From Acidobacteriota bacterium (lineage in GTDB: Bacteria; Acidobacteriota; Thermoanaerobaculia; Multivoradales; J023), in assembly GCA_029263395.1 (NCBI GenBank), contig JAJCXO010000164.1, positions 20,038 to 84,037 of the forward strand: 64,000 nucleotides of DNA. The letters run 5' to 3'. A model generated the notes under the pieces. That model had not been told where the DNA came from, ran no database searches, and saw nothing but the letters and a program-made list of their open reading frames with translations. The translations under genes and the position numbers were made by a program. Shown here one piece after another: positions 1 through 8,952 of this stretch. Within the stretch, counting starts at the first letter, position 1. Each line of letters opens with the position of its first letter.

Positions 1-2090
1 TCAGCCAACTGAGCGTCGATGAACGCGAGGTAGCGATCGCGTAGCTGTGGCGCGTCCTGGATCAGGATACCGTTGTTGGAGTCCATCATGTAACTGCGGA
101 CATCGATGTTGGCCGAGCCGATGATGAGGTTGTCACCGAGGATGGACACCTTACTGTGCAGTGTGAAGTTGTGGATGGTCGGGTTGGTGCGGTATTCGAA
201 GAACTCGAAACGAGCGCGCTTCGGTTCGTCTTTGTGTTGTTGGTAGAACACCGTGAAAGCTTTGAGGCCAACATGCGCCAGTGGGTTGAGGATCTTGAAG
301 TCGCTGACTTCGACCGAATTGGTGAGGACTTGGACGGTGACGTGTTGGCAGTCGAGGGTGCCGTCGATCATCCAGCCGGCGGCGCGCAGTAGGGTTGCTG
401 GGGGCAGAAAATAGGGATTGATCAGAACCACCCGTTGTGGCGCCGCCGCGGTGGCTGCCGAACACGTGTGGGTCAATGCCCGACGCCATATGAGATGGAG
501 GTATTTACCACTCGCCGCTTCGTTCAAGCCTTCGGCGCCGTAAAGGCGTGTCAAGTCCTCTGCCGCCAGGTTTTTGTCGAACGGCACGTTCTCGAGATAA
601 GCCATGGTCGCTCCGTCATCAACTACGATCGCTGGCACGGCATCGTCGTCGGCAAGCGGCCGGTAGGTGGTCCGGTAGTCCGCCGCTTGGTGCGCCATCT
701 CCGCTTTTAGCGCAGCTTCCCGTTCCGGCAACGTTTGGGAGCCCGCTGCAAAGGTTGATTCGATACAGGCTTCGGCTCGCGCTTCGGCCACCCCTTCACA
801 CTTCGTGCGAGCCGCCTCGTACGCTGCTCGGTTGGCGACAAAGTCGTTGGGAGCGTGTTGTCGAATATCGGCGGTTGTCGCCACCAGTTGTTCGAAGCTC
901 CACAGTCGATCGAAGGCCTGGCGGACTTGTTGCCCGTGTTCGCGATCGAGCTCGACATGCAGGTCCGTATCGGCAAAAAAAGCGACACCCTCGAGCAGCT
1001 CGTTGGGGCGCATGTGATAGGAATCGCCGATATTCCTGCCGCCGAGTTGAAGCCGCTCGCCGTCGACCAGCAGAAGTTTCTGATGCAGGTAGTCGGTCTG
1101 AAACTCCCAGTCGCGCCAGTCGCGTTCCGTGAGGTCTTGAATGGGCAATAGATCGGTCAGCGTGTCTTGCAGTTGTTCGATCTGGCTGCCGTAAAGCACA
1201 TAGGCCACCGCCAACTTCAGCTTGTTGGCGATCCGGTTCAGGAAAGGGCCGTTTTTAGAGCGCCAATAAATGGATGCCAACTTGGTAAGGGATTCTTTGC
1301 CTCCGGCCGAGCCCTGGTCCGATTGTTTCAGCTGCTCGAGATCAAGATCTTGGCCACGGGTGACGGCCAGAGCCATGGTGTCGAAATGTCCGGCGTAGAG
1401 CCCAGAGAGAAACAATCCGGAGCTTCCCAGATTCAGATTGGCTGGATCCGGCCCCACCAGCTGTTCTGATGTATCGGACGGTGCCGTGCTGGACGGTGCC
1501 GTGTCATCAAACGCTTGTTCGATGAATGTTAGCTTGCGCTGGTCGCACTCCTCAGCCGTCGACTCCAAGTCATCGGAACAACCGATGGTCATATAAGCCG
1601 CGTCTTGGATCATGCGCGGTGAAGGTCGGTTGTAGAAACGGATGCTCAGGCTTCCGGGGCTCGAACTGGCCTCGCGCTCCAACATCGTGAAGAAATCGAG
1701 GTGGGGATAGTTGGTGCTGTAGTCAATCAGCAACCGCACGTCGACCCCTCGACCAGCAGCGTCGAGTAATGTCTCGGCGAAAACCGAAGAGGTGTAGTCT
1801 TCGTGAAAAACGAAATAGAGCATGTCGACCGAAGACTGGGCATTTTCGACCAAGGCGAGCTTGGACGCGAACGATGCGTCATTGTCGAGAATTACGCGCG
1901 CAGCTCGGGGCTCAAAGGGGGTGGTCGAGGCATGTCGCACGACCGTTTCGGCGTCGAGCTGTGTCTCCGGCATCGGGGCGACGTCGGGTGGCGGATCGCA
2001 GGACGTCAACAGGGTTGACACCAATAGGGTGGACGTCAACAGGCTGGCTGCCAGGCCAATCTTGAACGGCGGTTTCAACTCGATAGGCAT
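1..2090 (-). CDS. Phospholipase D-family lipoprotein, C-terminus cut by window edge
   Basis: The frame is open from an ATG at 2090 to the left edge, so the gene continues outside the window. GGGGAGG lies about 6 bases upstream of the ATG. The N-terminus is a signal peptide ending in a lipobox, LLTSC with Cys31, so the product is probably a lipoprotein. Two HKD-type catalytic motifs are visible: HQKLLLVDG near residue 336, followed by GGRN, and HSKVSILGDN near residue 645, followed by GSANID. Paired HKD motifs are the hallmark of phospholipase D and cardiolipin-synthase-like phosphodiesterases. The spacing of about 310 residues is longer than in short PLDs, leaving a large region between the motifs. 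The substrate cannot be read from the sequence. Cardiolipin synthase is possible but there are no N-terminal membrane spans. Confidence 0.85.
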   Translation of the reverse strand, partial: MPIELKPPFKIGLAASLLTSTLLVSTLLTSCDPPPDVAPMPETQLDAETVVRHASTTPFEPRAARVILDNDASFASKLALVENAQSSVDMLYFVFHEDYTSSVFAETLLDAAGRGVDVRLLIDYSTNYPHLDFFTMLEREASSSPGSLSIRFYNRPSPRMIQDAAYMTIGCSDDLESTAEECDQRKLTFIEQAFDDTAPSSTAPSDTSEQLVGPDPANLNLGSSGLFLSGLYAGHFDTMALAVTRGQDLDLEQLKQSDQGSAGGKESLTKLASIYWRSKNGPFLNRIANKLKLAVAYVLYGSQIEQLQDTLTDLLPIQDLTERDWRDWEFQTDYLHQKLLLVDGERLQLGGRNIGDSYHMRPNELLEGVAFFADTDLHVELDREHGQQVRQAFDRLWSFEQLVATTADIRQHAPNDFVANRAAYEAARTKCEGVAEARAEACIESTFAAGSQTLPEREAALKAEMAHQAADYRTTYRPLADDDAVPAIVVDDGATMAYLENVPFDKNLAAEDLTRLYGAEGLNEAASGKYLHLIWRRALTHTCSAATAAAPQRVVLINPYFLPPATLLRAAGWMIDGTLDCQHVTVQVLTNSVEVSDFKILNPLAHVGLKAFTVFYQQHKDEPKRARFEFFEYRTNPTIHNFTLHSKVSILGDNLIIGSANIDVRSYMMDSNNGILIQDAPQLRDRYLAFIDAQLA

Positions 2091-2221
2091 CGGATCCTCC
2101 CCGGACAGCGCAGCGAGCGGTCTGATCATCCAACGATCTGAGATTCACGACGATCCATCAGGGTACACCCGCTGAGGACGGCGTCGCAAGCCACAGCCTG
2201 CTACTGACGGCCGACACCACC

Positions 2222-2242
2222 AGCCTCGTCAAAACCGAGGCT
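2222..2242 (-). terminator. Stem-loop after the histidine kinase gene
   Basis: AGCCTCG and CGAGGCT form a perfect 7-bp stem around a 7-base loop, about 50 bp beyond the stop of the upstream minus-strand kinase gene. No T-tract follows on the minus strand, so termination is only a guess. Confidence 0.25.
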
Positions 2243-2289
2243 CCGGGGCCAACCCAGTCGGAGCCGTCGCCAGTGCTAATTGTCGGCGA

Positions 2290-4119
2290 TCAGGAGACGC
2301 AGCGCGCAGACCCTTCAACGAGGTCCAGCCGGAAGTCGACGAGAGCCTGCTCGAGGTCAGCCAGTTCGCTGTCGAGGCGCGTTAAGTGGAGGATCACCTC
2401 GCCAAGCTCACCATCCGCTGTCCTCATCAGCAACCGAGCAGTCTCTTCAACCCGATACCCGCTCACATTGGTGGCGGCGCCCGCCAGCCGATGGGCCAAG
2501 CGACGCACCGTGTCACTGTCCGCCGATGCTGCGGCGTCGAACAAATCAGCTTTCAGAACGGAGGTCGATTCTAGGAACAGATCGACGATCTCGAGGGTGA
2601 AACCGAGATCGTTGTCGCAACGAGCGAGGGTCTGCGCTGAGTCGAAAACCAAGGAGGAATTGAGGGATTGTACGCGGTTGGGGCGGTCAATGGTGAGCCG
2701 AGGTTCTTGGTGTTGGCCCTGTTTGACGCTGCCAGCGCCTGAGCGGTTCGACAGCCGACCTTTGGCACCCATCTTTTGGATAAGCGCGAGCAAGGTCTGT
2801 TTGTCGACGGGCTTGGCCAGATAAGCGTCCATACCGGCCTGCAAGCACCGCTCCTGGTCGGCTTCGAAGGCATTGGCCGTGAGTGCGATGATCGGTGTGC
2901 GGCGGCCGGTAGAGCTTTCCAGTAGCCTGATCTGACGGGTTGTCTCCAGGCCATCGAGTTTGGGCAGCTGGACATCCATCAGGATGAGATCGAAGGTGTC
3001 ACGCTGGAAGATTTCGAGCGCCTCACGACCATCGTTGGTCATCACGACACTGTGATGTTGTTGCGCCAAGATGCGGCGCATCAGCTTCTGGCTCAACGGA
3101 CTGTCCTCGGCGACCAGAATATGCATCGGTTGACGGAACGGGATGGTCGAGCCGGCGGAGCTTGCGATACGCGGCTGATCCAGGGCGCCGGCTGCTGTGC
3201 TTTCGGGGGCGCGACTCAAGTGGGTGGTGAAGTGAAATGTACTCCCCGCGTCGGGAATGCTGTCGACCCAAATTTTGCCGCCCATCAAGGTAACGAGACT
3301 CTTGCAGATCGAAAGTCCGAGCCCGGTGCCGGTGTGGTTCTGGGTCGAGGACTCATCGACCTGGGCGAAGGCATCAAAGATCTGATCTTGTGCCGCGGCC
3401 GGTATCCCACACCCGGTATCGGTGACCGCAAAGTGGAGCTCCAGCGTCTCGTCGTCTATCTGAGGTGTGGTTTTTGGCGGTGCCGTCTTCCGAGGTTGTG
3501 CGTCGAGGCGGGTGGCTTGGAGGGTGATCTCGCCTGCTGAGGTGAATTTGATGGCATTGTTGACTAGGTTGACGATCACCTGACGGAGTCGGCCAGAGTC
3601 GCCGCTCACCCAGCTCGGGATGGTGCTGTCGACAACACTTCGGATCCGTAAGTTCTTTTGGCGCGCCTGCTCGGCCAAGCCTCGGATCGAGTTGTCGAGG
3701 GTCTCGCGAAACTCGAACGGTGCTGTATCGAGCTCGAGCCTGCCAGCTTCGATCTTCGAACAGTCCAGAATATCGTTGACCAGCCCGAGTAAGGCTTCGG
3801 CGGACAAAGCTATGGTCCGCAACATCTCGGTTTGATCGGGATCGAGGTCGGTTTCGAGGGCCAATTGAGTCATGCCGAGCACCACGTCCATCGGGGTTCT
3901 GAGCTCGTGGCTGATGTTGGCAATGAAGGCTGCCCTCGATCGAGAAGCCTCTTCGGCATGCCGTTTCGCCTGGGTGAGCTCGGCGATCAACTCCTCGCGG
4001 TCGAGTGCGTTGGCCGCCTGAGATGCCAGGAACTCGACCCTCTGCTGGTCTTCGACGGTGACGTCGGCACCCTCGGCGTTTGGCCCGTGAGCTTCGACCG
4101 CCGGAGTCTCTAATTTCAT
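2290..4119 (-). CDS. Hybrid sensor histidine kinase (HisKA-HATPase-REC-HPt)
   Basis: This is a 609-residue phosphorelay protein counted from ATG 4119. Residues about 14-50 look like the last helix of a GAF domain, and no complete sensor domain or membrane span precedes it. HisKA carries ISHELRTP with His71. The HATPase has its N-box near 188, DTGCGIP near 234 and GTGLGL near 264. A receiver domain follows with Asp382 in LMDVQLP and a conserved Lys in AKPVD. A C-terminal HPt domain has AHRLAG with His543. All phosphotransfer residues are present, so it is probably an active multistep relay kinase, likely cytosolic. A TTG at 4170 would add 17 hydrophobic residues but overlaps a hairpin. The gene lies just downstream of the dehydrogenase/pseudo-synthetase gene on the same strand and may be co-transcribed. 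I see no partner response regulator nearby. Confidence 0.9.
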   Translation of the reverse strand: MKLETPAVEAHGPNAEGADVTVEDQQRVEFLASQAANALDREELIAELTQAKRHAEEASRSRAAFIANISHELRTPMDVVLGMTQLALETDLDPDQTEMLRTIALSAEALLGLVNDILDCSKIEAGRLELDTAPFEFRETLDNSIRGLAEQARQKNLRIRSVVDSTIPSWVSGDSGRLRQVIVNLVNNAIKFTSAGEITLQATRLDAQPRKTAPPKTTPQIDDETLELHFAVTDTGCGIPAAAQDQIFDAFAQVDESSTQNHTGTGLGLSICKSLVTLMGGKIWVDSIPDAGSTFHFTTHLSRAPESTAAGALDQPRIASSAGSTIPFRQPMHILVAEDSPLSQKLMRRILAQQHHSVVMTNDGREALEIFQRDTFDLILMDVQLPKLDGLETTRQIRLLESSTGRRTPIIALTANAFEADQERCLQAGMDAYLAKPVDKQTLLALIQKMGAKGRLSNRSGAGSVKQGQHQEPRLTIDRPNRVQSLNSSLVFDSAQTLARCDNDLGFTLEIVDLFLESTSVLKADLFDAAASADSDTVRRLAHRLAGAATNVSGYRVEETARLLMRTADGELGEVILHLTRLDSELADLEQALVDFRLDLVEGSARCVS

Positions 4120-4149
4120 AGACCCAGCGTCGCAGGCCAAGATTACGGT

Positions 4150-4168
4150 GAAGATTAAGAAAATCTTC
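4150..4168 (-). terminator. Hairpin after the fusion gene
   Basis: On the minus strand GAAGATT, a TTCTT loop and AATCTTC form a 7-bp stem 11 bases past the TAA of the fusion gene. It could attenuate read-through into the kinase. There is no clear T-tract after it. Confidence 0.3.
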
Positions 4169-4179
4169 AAGAACGGTGA

Positions 4180-7100
4180 TTAGGCGGTCGGTAGGCGGAC
4201 TATGCAGGGCCCGACCGCAGTGCCCTCGTGGAGCTCGTTGACCAGCGTCACCGTACGACCTGCCAGCGCTTCGAGTTCCTGATGGTCCCGGCGCAGCCAG
4301 GTGAGGACCTCGGCATTGGAGCTGCCGACCTCAACTTCTCCGGCCGAGCCCTTGCGCAGTTGTTCGATCAGTGCGCTAACCCAGGGTGGGCCCTCGATAT
4401 TGCTATTCGATCGTGCCTGGGTCCAAGTGGTCAGTTTCTCGAACGAATAAGGGCACACCGGGCTGAAGCCAGCGGCGAGTTTGTGGATCACCGCAGACAC
4501 GGTGGCACGGATCGAGTCGAGGTCGTCACCGCGTTGGTCGCGCCCGGCGGCGAGGGTGGCGTAACGGGCGAGTTCGTCGATGACCGTTGGTAACAATCGT
4601 CCAGCGTCAGCCAAACGCAACTCGTCATAAGCGCTACGAGCGGCCTGTGATGCGGCGTCGGCTCGGTTCAAGATCCAGGCGTCGGCCAGTCGCGCCGGGC
4701 CACCTTCAGTAGCGTCACGGGTCAGATGGAATAGGCCAGTGACTTTGGAGCTCAGGCGGTGCACCGTGCGACGTGCGCGGCGCAGATGTGATTCGGCCGC
4801 TGTCGCGAGGTCCATCGAGCCGGTGTGCAGTGATAGTAGGTAGCCTAGTCGCAGCGCGTCGGCGCCGAAGCGTCGGATCAGCGCAGCGGGCTCGATCGCG
4901 TTGCTGAGCCCGGGTCGCATCGGTCGGCGAATCCAGCGGACGACGAAGCGTTCTTCGTCGAACACTTGGTCCAATGATGCTTTTTCGTCGTCTAGATCGG
5001 GCCGTTCTTCGAGCACCCGTTCGAGGAACTGAAGGCCGCCGTGGACGCGGGTCTGACGGAATGCAGGGCGCCCGGTCAACGCCAGAGAAACCAGTTGACA
5101 AGGCAACACCCAGCGGCTCAAGCGCTCATTGTCGGTGTAGAGCTCGTCGATCGGTTCGGGTTCCGGATCCGTCGGCCAGCCAGCGGCACTCAGGGTTGAT
5201 GCGACGAGGGAGAACCACACGCTGAGCACTTCGTCCTCCGACCTCGGCAGGGCATGTCCCCACCAATATTGGCGCGAGATACACCAGGGTTCTGGATCGG
5301 CGAGCAACTCGAGAGCGCGGTGGCGCCAGCGATCGTCGGAGAAGCGCACCGTTCCGTTGTCGATCGCCAGCCTGAGTCTGGCAGTTGCCTTGTCGAGATG
5401 GACAAAAACCTGTTGTGAGGTGCCGAGATTGACCAACGTGCCCGAGCCACGGGCGCGAAACGCCTCGACTTCGAAACGGCCGGTGCTGCGTTCGATGCGC
5501 TCGCCAAGGTGTTCACACACCCGGCGCCGAGCTTCCTCGCGAATCCAGGGCGTCCCGTCAGAGAGCAGGAAGCGTCCGTGGGCATCAATTACGACCCGCC
5601 GATGGCCGATTCCTTTGGCGTTGGCCAATGCCTCATCGGCCCGGTCGTGGGCTGGCACCAGGAACTTGGCGTCGGTTGTAAGTTTGGAGAAGGCGTGAAC
5701 CGGCAAGTTAGCGCGTCCGAAGGGGTCGAGGGCCTCACAGCCATCGAGATGACCGTAAGGGCCGTCACGGCGCACTGCGATCGCCACTGCCCCAGGCAGC
5801 AGCTCAGGGAAGAAAGTCTGAGCCTCGATCACCTCCGGTTTGTACCCGCTGGTCGTGAAGCTGACGACAAAACGCTCATGGACTTCGACCTGAGTGCGGA
5901 TCACATCAGGTGAGACCAGCACGGTTTGGGTTGTGGGATCGTAGTAGGAGAGACGTTTTTCGCGGGTGATGAGGCCGGCGTCCTCGAGTGCGAAGTAGAG
6001 TCGCCGCGAAGCGCGCATACCGTCGTGGCTCATCGGATCGATCCAAGCGTCGGGATCAAAACCGGCCCCGAGTTGATGCAGCTGATCTCGGATCGCCGCG
6101 TCATGACTGCGGTGGACGTCGGCACAACGCTCGACGAAACGTGGGCGACCGATCTCGTCGCGGTCAAACGGCAGCGAACCCTCAACTGCCAGCTGCAAGG
6201 ACAGACCGCCTGGATCCGAACCGACGAGTCGGCGCGGCCTTGGGGCGCCGGTCAGTTCGATAGCGCGCGCCCGGACATCCATCATCAGCGCCGACAGCAG
6301 CGATGACAGGTCGGGGCGGCCAGCGGCGGAAATGGGCGCTGCGGCGAGGGTTTTACCCTGGCCGCGAAAGCGTCCTTCGCGCTCCCAGCGTACGCGCAGC
6401 GCGGGCTCGTCAGCGCCCGGCACGAAGGCGGTTGGCACTGTTGGGCGATCGTCAGCTTTCTTCTGGTCGAGTTGTCGTGCCCGGCTGCCTCGCCCACCAT
6501 GCCAACCGCTGGCGATCAAGGCATCGATGATGCGGCGTCCGCGATGGCCGATCAGTGGATGCAGTTCGGTTGCGGCGATGTCGGCCAGTTGATCAGCCGC
6601 AGCGGCGGTGGTGATCATCTGGCTGCGGGCATGTTTGAGTACTCGCAGGGTGTCGGGATACACCCGCTCTGCAGCCAACTGCACGTCGTGACGCAGGTAG
6701 CCTTGCCATTCATCGGCACAATTGGTGATCCCCATCCGGTTACACAGGTAGTCGGGGACGTAAGCGATGCCACGTTGGCGCAAGCGCTCAGCGTCGGCAT
6801 CTTCACCGAGAATGTTGTTGGCGGCACCGCAGACCAGGCGAGCCTTGAGACGCGGGATGGTACGAGCGTTGACCTGGGCGCCGATGGCGCAGGGCGCGAA
6901 AATATCGGAGTCGAGGTCGAAAATGTCGTTGGAGGCGACAATCTCGATCCGCGGCCGGTCGCGCTTCAAAGCCGCTAGGGCGGGTTGATTGATATCGGTC
7001 ACCCAGATCCGAGCGCCGGCATCGTCCAGCAGTGCCACCAACGGCCCACCGACGTTGCCGACCCCTTGCACCGCCACCTTGACGTCGGTCAATTCATCAC

Positions 7101-7806
7101 TACCAGTGAGAAAACGCCACGCTGCCTGGATCGCGACAAATACACCACGGGCGGTGGCCTTGGACGGGTTGCCACTGCCGCCCAGTTCACTGCCGACACA
7201 GGTGGTGAAGCGGTTCTGGCCGAGGATGGCGTTCATGTCGGAAGTTTTGGTACCGACGTCCTCAGCGGTGTAGTAGAGCCCCCCGAGGCTGGCGATGAAT
7301 CGGCCGTAGGCGCGAAACAACTCCAGTCGTTGTTCGGTACCCTCGGTCAGATAGTCCGGGGTGCGCAGACTTGCACTAGTGGCGACGATCCCTTTGCCGC
7401 CACCCCACCAAAGACCGGCAAGAGCGTTCTTGCGCGTCATGCCGCGGGCCAGCCGCAAGCCGTCTACTAAAACGTCCGCCATGTTGTCGTAGGGTTTGAA
7501 TCGCAAGCCACCTTGTCCGAGACCACGCCGAGTGTCGTGGACGGCAGCAAAAAACAGCGTCGGTATACCCTCTTCGCGACCGATGAAGATACCTTCGTGG
7601 TCGGCGAAGTCTTGGGACAATTCGAAGAAGGCGCGCACCGGGGACAACAAACCCGGATGGGAGAGCGAGATCTCACCGTTCTCAGAAACGATGAAGGCGC
7701 GGGTCACCCCGGCTTCAGCAAGCTGATCGTGGAACTCTTCGATGCTCGTCTGGCGGACGCGGCGAGCAAGCTCGCGACGCTGGGCGTCGATCTTGTGGCT
7801 GGACAT
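4180..7806 (-). CDS. Leu/Val-type amino-acid dehydrogenase fused to a catalytically degenerate valyl-tRNA-synthetase-like domain
   Basis: This is a single 1208-residue frame from ATG 7806, preceded by AAGGAG. Residues about 50-440 form a Glu/Leu/Phe/Val dehydrogenase: GGLRFKPY near 99, GLWWGGGKGI with the expected catalytic Lys138, and a Rossmann motif VQGVGNVGG at 247-254. Residues about 466-1208 follow ValRS order: RWEREGRF, then GSDPGGLSLQ near 529 where ValRS has GTDHAGIATQ, DRDEIGRPRFVER near 548, an editing-domain-like stretch with VPAHDRADEA near 717, WCISRQYWWGHALP at 841-854 and an anticodon-binding-like helical region near 1040-1130. The HIGH motif is replaced around 499-504 (DLSSLL). 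KMSKS is replaced around 963-969 (MRPGLSN). Aminoacylation is therefore unlikely, while the dehydrogenase residues look intact. I infer a bifunctional or allosteric protein in which the synthetase part binds valine, a related amino acid, or tRNA. An upstream in-frame start at 7947 would add 47 residues but lacks a ribosome site. Confidence 0.88.
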   Translation of the reverse strand: MSSHKIDAQRRELARRVRQTSIEEFHDQLAEAGVTRAFIVSENGEISLSHPGLLSPVRAFFELSQDFADHEGIFIGREEGIPTLFFAAVHDTRRGLGQGGLRFKPYDNMADVLVDGLRLARGMTRKNALAGLWWGGGKGIVATSASLRTPDYLTEGTEQRLELFRAYGRFIASLGGLYYTAEDVGTKTSDMNAILGQNRFTTCVGSELGGSGNPSKATARGVFVAIQAAWRFLTGSDELTDVKVAVQGVGNVGGPLVALLDDAGARIWVTDINQPALAALKRDRPRIEIVASNDIFDLDSDIFAPCAIGAQVNARTIPRLKARLVCGAANNILGEDADAERLRQRGIAYVPDYLCNRMGITNCADEWQGYLRHDVQLAAERVYPDTLRVLKHARSQMITTAAAADQLADIAATELHPLIGHRGRRIIDALIASGWHGGRGSRARQLDQKKADDRPTVPTAFVPGADEPALRVRWEREGRFRGQGKTLAAAPISAAGRPDLSSLLSALMMDVRARAIELTGAPRPRRLVGSDPGGLSLQLAVEGSLPFDRDEIGRPRFVERCADVHRSHDAAIRDQLHQLGAGFDPDAWIDPMSHDGMRASRRLYFALEDAGLITREKRLSYYDPTTQTVLVSPDVIRTQVEVHERFVVSFTTSGYKPEVIEAQTFFPELLPGAVAIAVRRDGPYGHLDGCEALDPFGRANLPVHAFSKLTTDAKFLVPAHDRADEALANAKGIGHRRVVIDAHGRFLLSDGTPWIREEARRRVCEHLGERIERSTGRFEVEAFRARGSGTLVNLGTSQQVFVHLDKATARLRLAIDNGTVRFSDDRWRHRALELLADPEPWCISRQYWWGHALPRSEDEVLSVWFSLVASTLSAAGWPTDPEPEPIDELYTDNERLSRWVLPCQLVSLALTGRPAFRQTRVHGGLQFLERVLEERPDLDDEKASLDQVFDEERFVVRWIRRPMRPGLSNAIEPAALIRRFGADALRLGYLLSLHTGSMDLATAAESHLRRARRTVHRLSSKVTGLFHLTRDATEGGPARLADAWILNRADAASQAARSAYDELRLADAGRLLPTVIDELARYATLAAGRDQRGDDLDSIRATVSAVIHKLAAGFSPVCPYSFEKLTTWTQARSNSNIEGPPWVSALIEQLRKGSAGEVEVGSSNAEVLTWLRRDHQELEALAGRTVTLVNELHEGTAVGPCIVRLPTA

Positions 7807-7913
7807 GGCGCTCCTTGAGATGGCGTGTCGGCGGACCGGCCAGACTATATCGAAACGGCTCTCGATCAGAGCGCGGAGGCGAAGCGTCGGAGTTCTTGGG
7901 TCGGGTGGATTCA

Positions 7914-7954
7914 GAATTTGATGTCTTGACATCAAATTCGAGCGCATTTATGAT
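7914..7954 (+). promoter_or_regulatory. vapBC promoter with perfect palindromic operator; predicted leaderless
   Basis: A perfect 12-bp inverted repeat (GAATTTGATGTC, TT, GACATCAAATTC; 7914-7939) overlaps a consensus TTGACA -35 box at 7926-7931. TATGAT (7949-7954) follows after exactly 17 bp. Six bases separate the -10 box from the ATG at 7961, so transcription should begin at or next to the start codon. I read this as an autoregulatory operator for the antitoxin or toxin-antitoxin complex, which is usual in this family. Confidence 0.8.
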
Positions 7955-7960
7955 GCCTAG

Positions 7961-8230
7961 ATGAGGACTACGTTGACACTCGAGGATGATTTGGCCAGCC
8001 TTCTCAAGGCTCGGGCGCTCCAACTCGGTGTATCCTTCAAAGAGGTTGTGAATAGGGCATTGAGGTCTGGGCTGGGAGCGGAGATGGAGCCATCTAAGGG
8101 AGATGCTCCGAAGACCATTCCACACTCCTTTGGATTTCGACCCGGCATCGATCTCGACAAGCTGAACCAACTCGCCGACGAGCTCGAAGCTGATGCTGTT
8201 GCCGAGTCTTTTGCTCGACAGATGGAATGA
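7961..8230 (+). CDS. vapB: VapB-like ribbon-helix-helix antitoxin
   Basis: This 89-residue protein starts MRTTLTLEDDLASLL, a short beta-strand followed by helices typical of ribbon-helix-helix antitoxins. A charged C-terminal tail probably wraps the toxin. The start has no Shine-Dalgarno sequence, and the promoter spacing predicts a leaderless transcript. Its stop overlaps the toxin start by 4 bp (ATGA), so the two are translationally coupled. It should bind the palindrome overlapping its own -35 box. Specific subfamily assignment is uncertain. Confidence 0.85.
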   Translation: MRTTLTLEDDLASLLKARALQLGVSFKEVVNRALRSGLGAEMEPSKGDAPKTIPHSFGFRPGIDLDKLNQLADELEADAVAESFARQME

Positions 8231-8655
8231 TCCTGCCTGACGTCAACGTTCTCATCCATGCTCACAACTCGGACTCCCCTGTTCATCAACCGGCGAGAGA
8301 TTGGTGGGATGGATGTCTGGCTGGGACCGAGGGCGTTGGTCTTGCCTGGGTTGCACTCCTGGGTTTCATCAGGATCTCGACACACCGCAAGATTTTGTTG
8401 CGGCCCCTCGCCGTGGACGATGTGACCGCACGGATCGATAACTGGCTGAGGCTGCCACAAGTTCACATCCCTCATCCCTCGGGCCGTCACTTCGAGGGGC
8501 TACGGGAGGCCTTTCACGATCTCGGCACAGCAGGCAACCTCACGACGGACGCTCATCTCGCAACGTTGGCTAAACAGCGGGGTTATGTGCTCTACACCAC
8601 AGACTCCGACTTCACACGGTTCCCCGGGCTGCGCTGGGTCAACCCTTGTGCCTAG
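8227..8655 (+). CDS. vapC: VapC-like PIN-domain ribonuclease toxin
   Basis: This 142-residue PIN protein follows the antitoxin with a 4-bp overlap. The conserved acidic residues are visible: Asp5 in MILPDVNVLIHAHN, an acidic site in NLTTDAHLA and the C-terminal TTDSDFTRF. The family cleaves RNA, commonly tRNA or rRNA, in a Mg-dependent manner. The target cannot be predicted here. The gene appears intact and ends just before the 42-bp repeat array. Confidence 0.9.
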   Translation: MILPDVNVLIHAHNSDSPVHQPARDWWDGCLAGTEGVGLAWVALLGFIRISTHRKILLRPLAVDDVTARIDNWLRLPQVHIPHPSGRHFEGLREAFHDLGTAGNLTTDAHLATLAKQRGYVLYTTDSDFTRFPGLRWVNPCA

Positions 8656-8718
8656 CGGTAACGTGGATGGCGAATCAGGAAACCTGACAGACGTTACCGC
8701 AGTGCCAAGAGGGCGATT

Positions 8719-8945
8719 GAGCGTCGATCGTGGGTTCTGGAGCGTGTCGAACGTACGATCGAGCGTCGATTGCGGTCTCCTCACCGTCGGGATCGTGCAA
8801 TCGAGCGTCAATCGTGGTGCCTGAAGGTTAGGGATCGTGCAGTCGAGCGTCGATTGTGGTCTCCGCACCGTCGGGATCGTACGATCGAGCGTCAATCGTG
8901 GTGTCTGGACGGTGGGGATCGCACGATCGAGCCTCTACCGTGATG
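8719..8945. repeat. 42-bp tandem array A, about 5.5 imperfect copies
   Basis: GAGCGTC-like anchors recur at 8719, 8761, 8803, 8845, 8887 and 8929, always exactly 42 bp apart. Units share ATCGAGCGTC(A/G)AT and GGGATCGT(G/A)C and vary between these. Units are contiguous with no spacers, so this is not CRISPR. The array fills the gap between the convergent vapC and SDR genes. Because 42 is a multiple of three, both strands stay open and give 14-residue repeats, but no ribosome site or homologous protein supports translation. Confidence 0.9.
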
Positions 8946-8952
8946 TCCGACG

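Noticed and set aside
7806..7947. Upstream in-frame start adding 47 residues to the dehydrogenase fusion
   Set aside because: The start at 7806 has AAGGAG and the conserved protein begins after it. The longer start overlaps the vapBC operator region.
8719..8945. Possible CRISPR array
   Set aside because: Units are contiguous and imperfect with no unique spacers, and no cas gene is present in the window.
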